A stretch of DNA of 64,000 nt from Acinetobacter brisouioides (GTDB taxonomy: Bacteria; Pseudomonadota; Gammaproteobacteria; Pseudomonadales; Moraxellaceae): NCBI RefSeq assembly GCF_004331075.1, contig NZ_SJNX01000008.1:1-64000 (forward strand). The letters run 5' to 3'. A program made the translations under genes and the position numbers. The notes under the pieces were generated by a model. The model was given only the letters and a program-made list of their open reading frames with translations, was not told the DNA's origin and did no database searches. Each line of letters opens with the position of its first letter. Positions within the stretch are counted from its first letter, which is position 1. Of this stretch, positions 54,810 through 64,000 are shown one piece after another.

Positions 54810-55112
54810 TTACATTCTGTATTTCACTTTAAATAACTCACGTTTTTCAAGGCGTGTTTTATTTTCTGTAATATGCTGAAGCAGCATATCTTTCACCCGC
54901 TCATGCGTAAAACCCAGTGCATAACCTTTTACAATAACTTGACTTGGCAAGCTAAAGAAAAAATATTTTAAATCTTCTTCTTGCATGTCAGGAAAAATAT
55001 GTTGGCACTCCAAGAAATGCTTCAATGCCTGTTTTTCTTGTTGTACTTGCGTCGATGAATCATTCCAATAATGTTTACGTATTGCCATCAGATTATTATG
55101 CTTATAGCTCAC
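54810..55112 (-). CDS. Hypothetical 100-residue protein
   Basis: It starts with GTG at 55112 behind a very strong GAGGAG ribosome site 6 nt away. The product is charged, helical and rich in Lys, Glu, Gln and aromatic residues (KHYWNDS, LKYFFFSLP, LGFTHERVKDMLLQHI), with no membrane segment. No family is recognised. The middle part could be a short helix-turn-helix. It is convergent with the MarR gene and divergent from the ABC1-family kinase. Confidence 0.65.
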   Translation of the reverse strand: MSYKHNNLMAIRKHYWNDSSTQVQQEKQALKHFLECQHIFPDMQEEDLKYFFFSLPSQVIVKGYALGFTHERVKDMLLQHITENKTRLEKRELFKVKYRM

Positions 55113-55304
55113 ATTTTTCTCCTCAAATACTTATTGATTCTATTGTAGCTATTATTATGCACATACTTTTAGCGACAGTACAAAACGCTGTAAAATCCCA
55201 CAAGAATCTCGACATTGAACTGTTTTAATACGCACGAAAAGCTTTTTTTTCGTTACAATAAACCACTTATGCTCAAATTTCCCTTCTCTTAAGGATTGTG
55301 TTCA

Positions 55305-56684
55305 ATGTCAGATCAGAAAGATAAGTTAAAGAATTTAAAAACATCTTCTATAGATCGACGTTTATCCATTGTAAAAGCATCCTTATTGGCAGGTACGCGC
55401 TGGGCAACATCGAATGCCACCACTATATTTTCAAGTGATGAAGAAAAAGAACGTAAGCGCAAAAAGGCGCTGAAAGAACAAGCAGACTATTTAGTTTCTG
55501 AAATTGGCAAACTCAAAGGCTCAATTGTTAAAATTGGGCAAATGATGGCGCTCTACGGTGAGCACTTTCTCCCTGACGAAATCACTCAGGCCTTAAGCAC
55601 GTTAAATAATCAAACGATGGCACTGGAATGGAGTGCAATTCAACCTCATTTAAAAAATGAGCTGGGTGAAAAATATTATGAACTAGAAATCAATCCTGAA
55701 CCGATTGGTACAGCATCCTTGGCACAAGTGCATCGCGCCAAAAGAAAATCTGACGGTTTAGATATTGCACTCAAAATACAATATCCAGGTGTTGCCAATG
55801 CCATTGATTCAGATATGAATCTATTTAGAAGCATGATTCGACTGACTAATATGGTGCCTCAAACTCGTGAATTTGATCAATGGTTTGAAGAAGTCCGTGA
55901 AATGATGCATCGAGAAGTGAGCTACGATGTTGAAGCGGCAACAACCCACCGTTTTGCCCAATATCTAAAACATGACACGCGTTATATTGTACCTAAAATC
56001 ATTGATCGTTATTGTACCAAACAGATTCTTTGCATGACCTTTGAAGAAGGTATTCCAGTAAATAGCCCTGCTATGCTTTCATTACCGCAAGAGCGCCGTA
56101 ATCAGCTTGGTGAAGCCTCTCTTGAAATTGCCATTCGTGAACTATTTGAATGGGGTGAAATGCAAACTGACCCTAATTTTGGTAATTACCTTGTTCGCTT
56201 AGGCAATGGACAAGATATACCCGACCAAATTGTACTTTTAGATTTTGGTGCCATTCGCCAGTTTGATCAGAACCTACTCGATGTAGCACATAATCTGATT
56301 AGCGCAGGTTATCAGCACAACCTCGAACAAATGGTAAATGCCATGACGGGCTATGATTTCTTTAACAATATTCCCATCAGTATTAAGCCAGACATGGCAA
56401 AAGTATTTTTGCTGGCTACCGAACCATTTAGCAGTTTACAAAACAACTCAGACCTTCCAGAAGGTGTGATGGACGAACAAAACCGCTATAACTGGAAAGC
56501 CAGTCAACTACATAGCCGTGTCATGCAACGCGCTAGCAAATCAATGGCCTCACGTTATTTTAGTGTTCCCCCTAAAGAGTTTATGTTTATTAGCCGTAAG
56601 TTCATTGGTGCATATACGTTTATGACTGTTTTAGATGCACAAACCAATATTCGAAAAATGGTTACCCCCTTTCTGCGATCATAA
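55305..56684 (+). CDS. ABC1/UbiB-family atypical kinase
   Basis: A 459-residue protein of the AarF/ADCK (UbiB) family. The family KxGQ motif is visible as GSIVKIGQMM, the Ala-rich loop as IGTASLAQVHRA, the nucleotide Lys in IALKIQYPG, the catalytic-loop TDPNFGNYL and the metal motif LLDFGAIRQF. Relatives support ubiquinone synthesis or lipid metabolism. This one lacks the two C-terminal membrane helices of UbiB, so it is probably a distinct soluble member. The ATG at 55305 with an AAGGA site is preferred over an upstream TTG-type start. Confidence 0.88.
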   Translation: MSDQKDKLKNLKTSSIDRRLSIVKASLLAGTRWATSNATTIFSSDEEKERKRKKALKEQADYLVSEIGKLKGSIVKIGQMMALYGEHFLPDEITQALSTLNNQTMALEWSAIQPHLKNELGEKYYELEINPEPIGTASLAQVHRAKRKSDGLDIALKIQYPGVANAIDSDMNLFRSMIRLTNMVPQTREFDQWFEEVREMMHREVSYDVEAATTHRFAQYLKHDTRYIVPKIIDRYCTKQILCMTFEEGIPVNSPAMLSLPQERRNQLGEASLEIAIRELFEWGEMQTDPNFGNYLVRLGNGQDIPDQIVLLDFGAIRQFDQNLLDVAHNLISAGYQHNLEQMVNAMTGYDFFNNIPISIKPDMAKVFLLATEPFSSLQNNSDLPEGVMDEQNRYNWKASQLHSRVMQRASKSMASRYFSVPPKEFMFISRKFIGAYTFMTVLDAQTNIRKMVTPFLRS

Positions 56685-56689
56685 ACAGA

Positions 56690-56718
56690 AAAAACCTCAG
56701 ACAAGCTGAGGTTTTTTT
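56690..56718 (+). terminator. Terminator after the ABC1-family kinase
   Basis: AAAAACCTCAG and CTGAGGTTTTT form an 11-bp stem with an ACAAG loop and a long T-run. Confidence 0.93.
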
Positions 56719-56914
56719 ATCATTAGAATTTTTTTAACCTGAGTTCGGTGACAGTTTTTTAGTCAAAATATTCAAGATATCGGTCAATACCATCATCTTT
56801 TTCATATATTGAAAATACAATATCTTAAAAATGTAGCCCTAAGCTCAAACATGCAACTGACGTTTTTGCATGTTTGATTATGCCTACACATTTCATATCG
56901 AACTCAAGTTAATT

Positions 56915-58024
<1,110 letters not shown>

Positions 58025-58742
58025 TTATCCTATTCCTTAAGTTCAAATCATGGGTCATGATGATAATATTTTCATCATTATAGTTTCTTTTGAAGCAAAT
58101 TTAATGCCTAAAAGTAAATTTCAGTACATTAGAACTGCAATATTTTCCTGTATTTTGACCTTAGATCATTTCATAAATAAATACAAACCCATCATGGCTA
58201 CTCATCAATATACTTAAGAATTTCTTACGGGATGGATGCATTTTTTGCACCATATTAATGCATTTTTTGCATACATAATAATCAGATTCATTATTTAATT
58301 TAAAAGAATTCACCCCAAATTCCACAATTTCCGCTTATTTATTGTCAATTCAGACCAAATATCTCAAGAAAAACTTAACAATCTCATCTAAATTTTCAAA
58401 TGAAAATTTAAAAGTTCAATGTAATTTTTCTTAAAAATTTTGTATAAAAAATATTCTATTCGACTAAAGTATAACTTATTGATTTGGTCGGGTTTCAGAA
58501 TTAAAAATCGTTTTCTCGACTAACAAAACCCAACCAATATAATTAAGATATTGTTTTTATTTAATTTTATGAAAAATCAATAAATTTCTTTTATTTATTT
58601 GAGTTATTTATTTAATTTCATCATTTCCAAATTTTATAGCTACATTTTAACTTCAAATATTTTTTTAAAGTAAAATTCGTTTTGCAAGTAAACCACAAAA
58701 TTGGCACCCACTTTTTTGGAATATCTATAGGATTTTATATTA
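58025..58742. other. Divergent regulatory region frmA / dctA
   Basis: About 0.7 kb of very AT-rich DNA with no gene. It holds an inverted repeat at 58057-58078 near frmA and paired TGCA-N5-TGCA palindromes at 58236-58271. Both divergent promoters must lie here. Confidence 0.5.
58236..58271. promoter_or_regulatory. Two TGCA-N5-TGCA palindromes 22 bp apart
   Basis: ATGCATTTTTTGCA occurs at 58236-58249 and again at 58258-58271. Each is a hyphenated palindrome TGCA-N5-TGCA. The copies are 22 bp apart, two helical turns, so two regulator dimers could bind the same face. The regulator is unknown. Confidence 0.5.
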
Positions 58743-60050
58743 ATGGACATTCACGCACATCAACCCAAAACTCCAGGGGACAAGCCGAAGTTTTACCAAA
58801 TACTTTATGTTCAAGTAATCTTCGCAATTGCCATAGGTATCTTATTAGGTCATTTCTTCCCAAGCGTTGGTGAAAGCTTAAAACCTTTAGGTGATGCTTT
58901 TATTAATATTGTAAAAATGATCATCGCACCCGTTATTTTCTTAACAGTAGTCACGGGTATTGCTAGCATGAACAACATGGGAAGTGTTGGACGTGTAACA
59001 GGTAAAGCGATGCTTTATTTTGTCACATTCTCAACTTTAGCGTTATTTGTTGGGATGGTGGTTGCCAATGTGATCCAACCTGGTCACGGCTTAAATATCG
59101 ACCCTGCAACTTTACACGGCGATAAAGTTTCCGAATATGTTGAGAAAGCGCACGACTCGACTGTCGTTGGTTTCTTGATGAATATCGTTCCAAAAACATT
59201 GGTTAGTCCACTTGTTGGCGGCGATATCTTACAAGTTCTTTTTGTTGCAGTATTGTTTGGTATTGCACTTGCAACAACCAGCGAACACTCTAAACCAATT
59301 ATTGATTTCTTAAATAACCTGACTACTCCTGTATTTAAACTTGTAGGCATGCTCATGAAACTTGCACCAATTGGTGCGTTTGGTGCAATGGCATTTACAA
59401 TTGGTAAATATGGTATTGGTTCTATTGGTAACTTGGCATTATTAATTCTCACTTTCTACATTACAGCTGTATTGTTTGTCGTGATTATTTTAGGTGCTGT
59501 TGCAAAATACAACGGTTTCTCAATTATTGACTTGGTTCGTTACATTAAAGAAGAACTCTGGTTAGTTCTAGGAACAAGCTCTTCAGAAGCTGCACTACCA
59601 TCACTCATGGAAAAAATGGAAGAAGCAGGTTGTGAAAAATCTGTTGTAGGTCTTGTTATTCCAACAGGTTACTCGTTTAACCTAGATGGTACAAACATCT
59701 ATATGACGATGGCAGCATTGTTTATTGCTCAGGCATGTAACATTGACTTAACCATCGGCCAGCAGTTGACCCTACTACTCGTTGCCATGATCAGCTCTAA
59801 AGGCGCGGCAGGCGTAACTGGTGCAGGTTTTATTACACTTGCAGCAACTTTATCTGTCGTTCCAGATGTTCCTGTTGCAGGGATGGCGCTTATTTTAGGT
59901 ATCGACCGTTTCATGTCTGAATGTCGTGCACTGACCAATCTTATTGGTAATGCATGTGCAACAATCGTTGTGGCACGTTGGGACAAAGCGTTAGACAAAG
60001 AAAAATTAGATGCAACGCTAAAAGCGCATAAAGCAAAAGCTGGAGCTTAA
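58743..60050 (+). CDS. dctA: C4-dicarboxylate:cation symporter DctA
   Basis: A 435-residue inner-membrane transporter of the DAACS family, with eight membrane helices and two re-entrant loops, importing succinate, fumarate or malate with protons or sodium. It shows the serine-rich [17 protein letters not shown], the [25 protein letters not shown] motif and [14 protein letters not shown]. The NLDGTNIY form matches DctA more than GltP. It has its own terminator. fumC, further along, metabolises one of its substrates. Confidence 0.92.
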   Translation: MDIHAHQPKTPGDKPKFYQILYVQVIFAIAIGILLGHFFPSVGESLKPLGDAFINIVKMIIAPVIFLTVVTGIASMNNMGSVGRVTGKAMLYFVTFSTLALFVGMVVANVIQPGHGLNIDPATLHGDKVSEYVEKAHDSTVVGFLMNIVPKTLVSPLVGGDILQVLFVAVLFGIALATTSEHSKPIIDFLNNLTTPVFKLVGMLMKLAPIGAFGAMAFTIGKYGIGSIGNLALLILTFYITAVLFVVIILGAVAKYNGFSIIDLVRYIKEELWLVLGTSSSEAALPSLMEKMEEAGCEKSVVGLVIPTGYSFNLDGTNIYMTMAALFIAQACNIDLTIGQQLTLLLVAMISSKGAAGVTGAGFITLAATLSVVPDVPVAGMALILGIDRFMSECRALTNLIGNACATIVVARWDKALDKEKLDATLKAHKAKAGA

Positions 60051-60071
60051 AGCAAAGATTGATGCATCAGC

Positions 60072-60101
60072 AAAAAAGCCGTGAAATTCACGGCTTTTTT
60101 T
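60072..60101 (+). terminator. Terminator after dctA
   Basis: AAAAAGCCGTGAA pairs with TTCACGGCTTTTT over 13 bp, followed by a T-run. Confidence 0.93.
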
Positions 60102-60263
60102 ATTGCTATCTGATTGGTCATTCGGAGTCATAACTCCAACCATTTATCCGATGCCATCAGCCACTAAACTGAGCAAGATTTGGATATCAATCTATAAAAG
60201 ATTACGTACAATCAGATTTAAATCATATCAAATGATTACGCATGACAAGGAGTGGCTGATTAT

Positions 60264-61172
60264 ATGCGTTCATCCGATTACATAAAATTATTGTTTCTTG
60301 CAGCAATATGGGGGGCTAGCTTTCTTTTTATGCGAATAGCGGCTCCTGAATTTGGCGCAATCAATACGGCTTTTTTAAGAGTCGTATTTGGATTTTCAGG
60401 GCTTGCTATCATTTTATTTATATTCAAATCTTCATTTCAATTTGAAGGTAAATTTAAATCTACACTCATCTTAGGCATGATTAATTCTGGTTTGCCTTTT
60501 TTAATGTATTGTTTAGCCGCAAAATGGCTACCAGCAGGTTATTCTGCAATTTTAAATGCAACTACACCGCTTATGGGTGCAATTTTTGGATTTAGCTTTT
60601 TCGGCGAACACCTGTCTTTGAAAAAATGGATCGGGGTATTTCTTGGTCTCTTCGGAATTATAGCCATTACAACAGTTGGAAAAGCCAACACCTCTCAAGG
60701 AACAATTGCGGGAATTACAGCATGTCTTATTGCCACAAGTTGTTATGCAATTGCTGGCTTTTTAACACGGCGCTGGATTTCAAATCGAGGCGGTTTAGAT
60801 CCTAAAATAGTCGCTTTTGGCAGTCAGCTCGGAGCTGTACTCTTTCTGTTTCCATTTTTCATTTGGTCTATGACAACAGGCCCTAGCATTCATTGGCTAC
60901 AAGGCAATGTATGGGCAAGTGTCATGGCCGTTGGTCTAGTGTGTACGGCTTTTGCCTATATTCTTTATTTCAAACTCATTGCTGATATTGGCCCGCTACG
61001 TTCTTTAACTGTGACATTTATGATTCCACCTTTTGGTGTGTTATGGGGATATCTCATATTAGGTGAAACAATGACCAAAGGTTTTATTTTTGGTGCGATC
61101 ATTGTTTGTATCGCCGTATGGATGGTAGTCAGTCCAGATAAAGTTGCTCTTAATCATCAAAAGCAAACGTAA
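60264..61172 (+). CDS. EamA-family (DMT) transporter
   Basis: A 302-residue inner-membrane protein made of two EamA repeats, about ten membrane helices in all. It opens LLFLAAIWGASFLFMRIAAPEFG, the usual EamA start, with repeat-end motifs GVFLGLFGIIAITT and GAIIVCIAVWMVV. Members export amino acids, drugs or metabolites; the substrate is not predictable. AAGGAG lies 11 nt before the ATG at 60264; a GTG at 60252 overlaps that site and is less likely. Confidence 0.9.
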   Translation: MRSSDYIKLLFLAAIWGASFLFMRIAAPEFGAINTAFLRVVFGFSGLAIILFIFKSSFQFEGKFKSTLILGMINSGLPFLMYCLAAKWLPAGYSAILNATTPLMGAIFGFSFFGEHLSLKKWIGVFLGLFGIIAITTVGKANTSQGTIAGITACLIATSCYAIAGFLTRRWISNRGGLDPKIVAFGSQLGAVLFLFPFFIWSMTTGPSIHWLQGNVWASVMAVGLVCTAFAYILYFKLIADIGPLRSLTVTFMIPPFGVLWGYLILGETMTKGFIFGAIIVCIAVWMVVSPDKVALNHQKQT

Positions 61173-61222
61173 AATTACCTATAGAACCCGTTAAATCAAT
61201 TCAAATATTCATCCAACTTATA

Positions 61223-61257
61223 AAAAACCTGTTAAATTTTAACAGGTTTTTGTTTTT
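61223..61257 (+). terminator. Terminator after the EamA gene
   Basis: AAAACCTGTTAAA pairs with TTTAACAGGTTTT and is followed by a T-rich tail. Confidence 0.88.
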
Positions 61258-61292
61258 CAAATGCCAGTCTACTTAGGGTTTTATTTAAGCAT

Positions 61293-61784
61293 TTATATTG
61301 TGCCATTTAAAATAGCATCAGACACACGACCTTTCCAGTGTTCACGCAATGTTGGTAGATAGAATTTTTCACCAATTTCCACCAAGTCTGCATCAATCAG
61401 GGCATGTAAATCCTGCAAGAACAAATAATCGAGTTCAACATTCGACAATTTTGCATTTTTCTTACCATGCTCTTTACGCTTTGCCTGTGCTTTTTTAACA
61501 AACTGGTCAGCATAAGCACGGTCTTTATACTGTGCCACTGCAGTTAAACGTAGTTCAACTAGCCCCCAGCCCCCCAACAACAATTTGAAAATTTCAAAAT
61601 CTTGAGATGATGCTTCCCAAGTCATCTCTTCCAAATTATCGTCTGAAGGTAGAACAGGAAGTAACAGCTCCATCACACTTGGAAAAATCTTTTTAAAATT
61701 GAGAATAAATTTGACAGGATGATCACCCGGATAATCTTGAAACTGAACGTGTTGTTGCGTATCGGTTAAATATATATCGAGCAT
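61293..61784 (-). CDS. Hypothetical cytoplasmic protein
   Basis: A 163-residue protein without a family I can name. It has a central acidic stretch (LPSDDNLEEMTWEASSQDFE), a basic helix (FVKKAQAKRKEHGKKNAK) and a C-terminal LREHWKGRVSDAIL. There is no signal peptide. The frame is open to 61847, but the ATG at 61784 (MLDIYLTDTQQHVQF) avoids a hydrophobic, poorly coded extension; no clear ribosome site decides. It lies 87 bp after fumC on the same strand, so it may be cotranscribed with it. Confidence 0.6.
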   Translation of the reverse strand: MLDIYLTDTQQHVQFQDYPGDHPVKFILNFKKIFPSVMELLLPVLPSDDNLEEMTWEASSQDFEIFKLLLGGWGLVELRLTAVAQYKDRAYADQFVKKAQAKRKEHGKKNAKLSNVELDYLFLQDLHALIDADLVEIGEKFYLPTLREHWKGRVSDAILNGTI

Positions 61785-61871
61785 AAAAAAGATCATCAGC
61801 AGTAAATATAGAGCGCTATATTGTACGCATAACTCACGCCAATACAAACTGCTGATGCTCAGACATGTCTA

Positions 61872-63266
61872 TTATTTCACATTCGGTGCAACCATTTTTT
61901 CAGGGCGCACCACTTCATCAAACTGCTCAGGGGTTACCAGATTAAGCTCTACAGCGACCTGTTTTAAGGTTTTATTTTCTTTATAAGCTGTTTTTGCCAC
62001 TTTCGCCGCATTTTCATAACCAATCACAGGATTAAGTGCAGTCACCAGCATTAAAGAATTATGTAAAAAGTGGTCAATTTTTTCGCGGTTTGGCTCAATT
62101 CCCACAGCACAATGATCATTAAAGCTATTACATACATCACCAAGCAATTGAATCGACTGCAATAAATTAAATGCAATCACAGGCATAAACACATTCAACT
62201 CAAAGTTACCTGACGCACCCGCAATATTAATCGTGGTGTCATTTCCCAAGACCTGAGCAACCACCATGGTCATGGCTTCACTCTGTGTCGGATTGACTTT
62301 CCCTGGCATAATGCTTGAGCCTGGCTCATTTTCAGGGATACGTAACTCACCAAATCCGCAACGTGGGCCACTGGCTAACCAGCGAATATCATTTGCGATT
62401 TTATTTAGGCTGATTGCAAGGGTTTTCAATGCACCCGATGCAAATACCGCAGCATCACGCCCAGCCAATGCTTCGAATTTGTTTGGTGCAGTAACAAAAG
62501 GCAAGCCAGTCAGTTGTGCCAGTTGTTGTGCAGCTTTCACGGCATAGTCTGGATGGGCATTTAACCCTGTACCCACAGCCGTCCCACCCAATGGCAGCTC
62601 ATACAAGCCTTCAAGGGCTTGATTCAGGCGCTTTAAACCATGATCAAGCTGTGAGACATAACCGCTAAATTCTTGCCCTAATGTCAACGGTGTTGCATCT
62701 TGTAAATGTGTTCGGCCAATTTTGACAATTTGCTGAAATTCATCTGACTTTTGCTGCAAGGTATCACGAAGGCGTTTCACCGCAGGAATCAGCAGTTCAT
62801 TAATTTGCACACTCGCTGCAACATGAATCGCAGTTGGAAATGAGTCATTGGTCGATTGTGCGCGGTTCACGTGATCATTCGGATGGACAGGCTTTTGTGA
62901 ACCCAAAGGGTTGCCTAGTTTTTGGTTAGCAATATTGGCAATCACTTCATTACAGTTCATGTTACTTTGCGTACCCGAACCTGTTTGCCAAACTACCAGT
63001 GGAAATTGTGCATCCCACTGCCCCGCAATGACTTCTTCAGCCGCATCGACAATATAATTTGCCAGTTCTTGTGAAATCTGTTTCAACTCCGCATTGGTTA
63101 ATGCAGCTGCCTTCTTGACCAGCCCCATGCCACGAATCATGGCGCGAGGTAAACGCTCTTGACCAATTTTAAAGTTTTGTAAGCTGCGCTGGGTTTGCGC
63201 TCCCCACAACGCATCATTTGGGACTTCAACTTCACCCATAGTGTCATGTTCAATACGTATTTTCAT
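61872..63266 (-). CDS. fumC: Class II fumarate hydratase
   Basis: A 464-residue iron-independent fumarase of the TCA cycle, interconverting fumarate and malate. The superfamily signature [13 protein letters not shown] is intact, with [14 protein letters not shown] and [20 protein letters not shown] forming the active site. It is full length and homotetrameric by family. The class II type is usually favoured under oxidative or iron-limited conditions. Confidence 0.96.
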   Translation of the reverse strand: MKIRIEHDTMGEVEVPNDALWGAQTQRSLQNFKIGQERLPRAMIRGMGLVKKAAALTNAELKQISQELANYIVDAAEEVIAGQWDAQFPLVVWQTGSGTQSNMNCNEVIANIANQKLGNPLGSQKPVHPNDHVNRAQSTNDSFPTAIHVAASVQINELLIPAVKRLRDTLQQKSDEFQQIVKIGRTHLQDATPLTLGQEFSGYVSQLDHGLKRLNQALEGLYELPLGGTAVGTGLNAHPDYAVKAAQQLAQLTGLPFVTAPNKFEALAGRDAAVFASGALKTLAISLNKIANDIRWLASGPRCGFGELRIPENEPGSSIMPGKVNPTQSEAMTMVVAQVLGNDTTINIAGASGNFELNVFMPVIAFNLLQSIQLLGDVCNSFNDHCAVGIEPNREKIDHFLHNSLMLVTALNPVIGYENAAKVAKTAYKENKTLKQVAVELNLVTPEQFDEVVRPEKMVAPNVK

Positions 63267-63381
63267 AACCTTCCTCTAGCTCTAGTTTTTATCGTTTACT
63301 TATATCTAATGATTTACATTATCACCTTAAGCATCATACTAAGCTAAAAGGTTTTAGTAAATAATTATCATTTTCTTATAA

Positions 63382-64000
63382 TTATGCGCCACGATAAAAT
63401 CGCCACTGATCCTGTAGCATCTGTGCGACTGTCCGTTGCGCAGTCCAAGCTAACTCTTGCCTTGCTTTAGTTACATCTGCACCAATCTGATCTAATACAC
63501 TTTGATTTAAATGATGTGCAACATTCAGCATTGGGATTTTAGTACCTGTAACTTCTTCTGTGGTGTGAATCAACTGTGCAATACTTACCACATCTTCTCT
63601 GGCAATATTGAACACCTCATAGCAGTGTTGTTGTTTTCCCAACCATTCCAGTGTTTTTTCCAAAGCATCACAGACATCCAAAATATGTACAAAACTGCGC
63701 TCAACCGTATGATCCTGAGTTTTGGCAGCCTGATATAACTCTATACCTTCGCGCTCATGATTCGCAGCTTGCATCAACAATCCCATAATACTCTTTGGTA
63801 ATTTAGGGACAAATTCTCCCCAAAAACCCTGTTCAAATGCACCAGCAACATTGGCAAGACGTAATATAGCCATATTCCATTCATTGTCGTGCTGAAATAC
63901 ATCAGCAAGAATTTTTTCCATCATTTGCTGTGACTGTACGTAAGGATTAGCACAGTGATAGTTCAACGGTGCAGTTTCTGAAAGCTTCGTTTCAGAACAT
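63382..64000 (-). CDS. NAD-dependent epimerase/dehydratase, C-terminal part (runs off window)
   Basis: The minus-strand frame is open through base 64000, so the N-terminal half, including the Rossmann GxxGxxG, lies outside. What is visible is the C-terminal part of a short-chain-type sugar-nucleotide epimerase: SETKLSETAPLNYHCANPYVQS (YxxxK-like region shifted to YVQSQQ), LRLANVAGAF, RSFVHILDVCDALEKTLEWL and YEVFNIAREDVVSI. GalE-type UDP-glucose 4-epimerase is the closest pattern. The Tyr-x3-Lys of the active site reads YVQSQ, without the usual Lys at that spacing, which is unusual. Confidence 0.8.
   Translation of the reverse strand, partial: CSETKLSETAPLNYHCANPYVQSQQMMEKILADVFQHDNEWNMAILRLANVAGAFEQGFWGEFVPKLPKSIMGLLMQAANHEREGIELYQAAKTQDHTVERSFVHILDVCDALEKTLEWLGKQQHCYEVFNIAREDVVSIAQLIHTTEEVTGTKIPMLNVAHHLNQSVLDQIGADVTKARQELAWTAQRTVAQMLQDQWRFYRGA

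Overview
The window looks like a chromosomal segment of a Gram-negative gammaproteobacterium, most likely an Acinetobacter species (family-level inference). It is AT-rich and carries a complete outer-membrane biogenesis cluster in the order rimO, pyrH, frr, uppS, cdsA, dxr, rseP, bamA, skp, lpxD, fabZ, lpxA. The proteins read like Acinetobacter orthologues, for example an NtrBC pair, a CidAB/LrgAB pair with its LysR regulator, and a PatD/SnoaL/APC-permease group. No database search could be run, so the genus is an inference.

Layout. 1-131: the start of a PIF1-like helicase that leaves the window. 443-4639: an ethanol/aldehyde oxidation unit (iron alcohol dehydrogenase, GAF-type regulator, aldehyde dehydrogenase). 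4891-6407: a glutamine amidotransferase and a periplasmic YceI protein. 6576-7229: two nested, decayed insertion sequences. 7615-10757: a LysR/DoxX/glutathionyl-hydroquinone reductase/esterase group. 11159-11341: a small His-rich protein. 11342-16173: an accessory island with McrBC and a broken SF1 helicase, lying directly against the 3' end of a CAU-anticodon tRNA. 16521-17667: an orphan membrane protein and a 3-oxoacid CoA-transferase fragment. 17755-30041: the long minus-strand envelope operon. 30357-32993: NtrBC with a predicted sigma-54 promoter and a coupled leader ORF. 33381-35052: a TetR regulator and argF. 35825-37977: CidAB-like holin pair and LysR. 38097-41688: putrescine/GABA-type aldehyde dehydrogenase, SnoaL protein and permease. 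41923-44324: a multidomain TerD-HNH protein and a small secreted zincin. 44412-49262: pepN, an unknown gene, ridA and alr. 50147-56684: PAP2 phosphatase, an LRAT-like protein, a GST, ychF, a MarR regulator and an ABC1-family kinase. 56915-64000: glutathione-dependent formaldehyde dehydrogenase, dctA, an EamA exporter, an unknown gene, fumC and the end of an epimerase.

The window is mainly housekeeping DNA with two defence or stress spots. The first is the island beside the tRNA: its McrB has a PUA/EVE-like modified-base reader inserted inside the AAA+ GTPase module, and the island edges carry related GTATCC-type repeats that look like remains of integrase attachment sites. The second is the stand-alone TerD-HNH gene. 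It joins a TerD domain, a 12-unit Pro-Thr linker encoded by a perfect hexanucleotide tandem repeat, a TerB-like helical segment, a PH/GRAM-like segment and an intact C-terminal HNH nuclease. That gene is the best candidate for an incompletely described system here.

Several perfect operator-like palindromes sit in promoter regions (upstream of yceI, doxX, the cid-type LysR, argF, and between adhC and dctA). They give concrete regulatory hypotheses.
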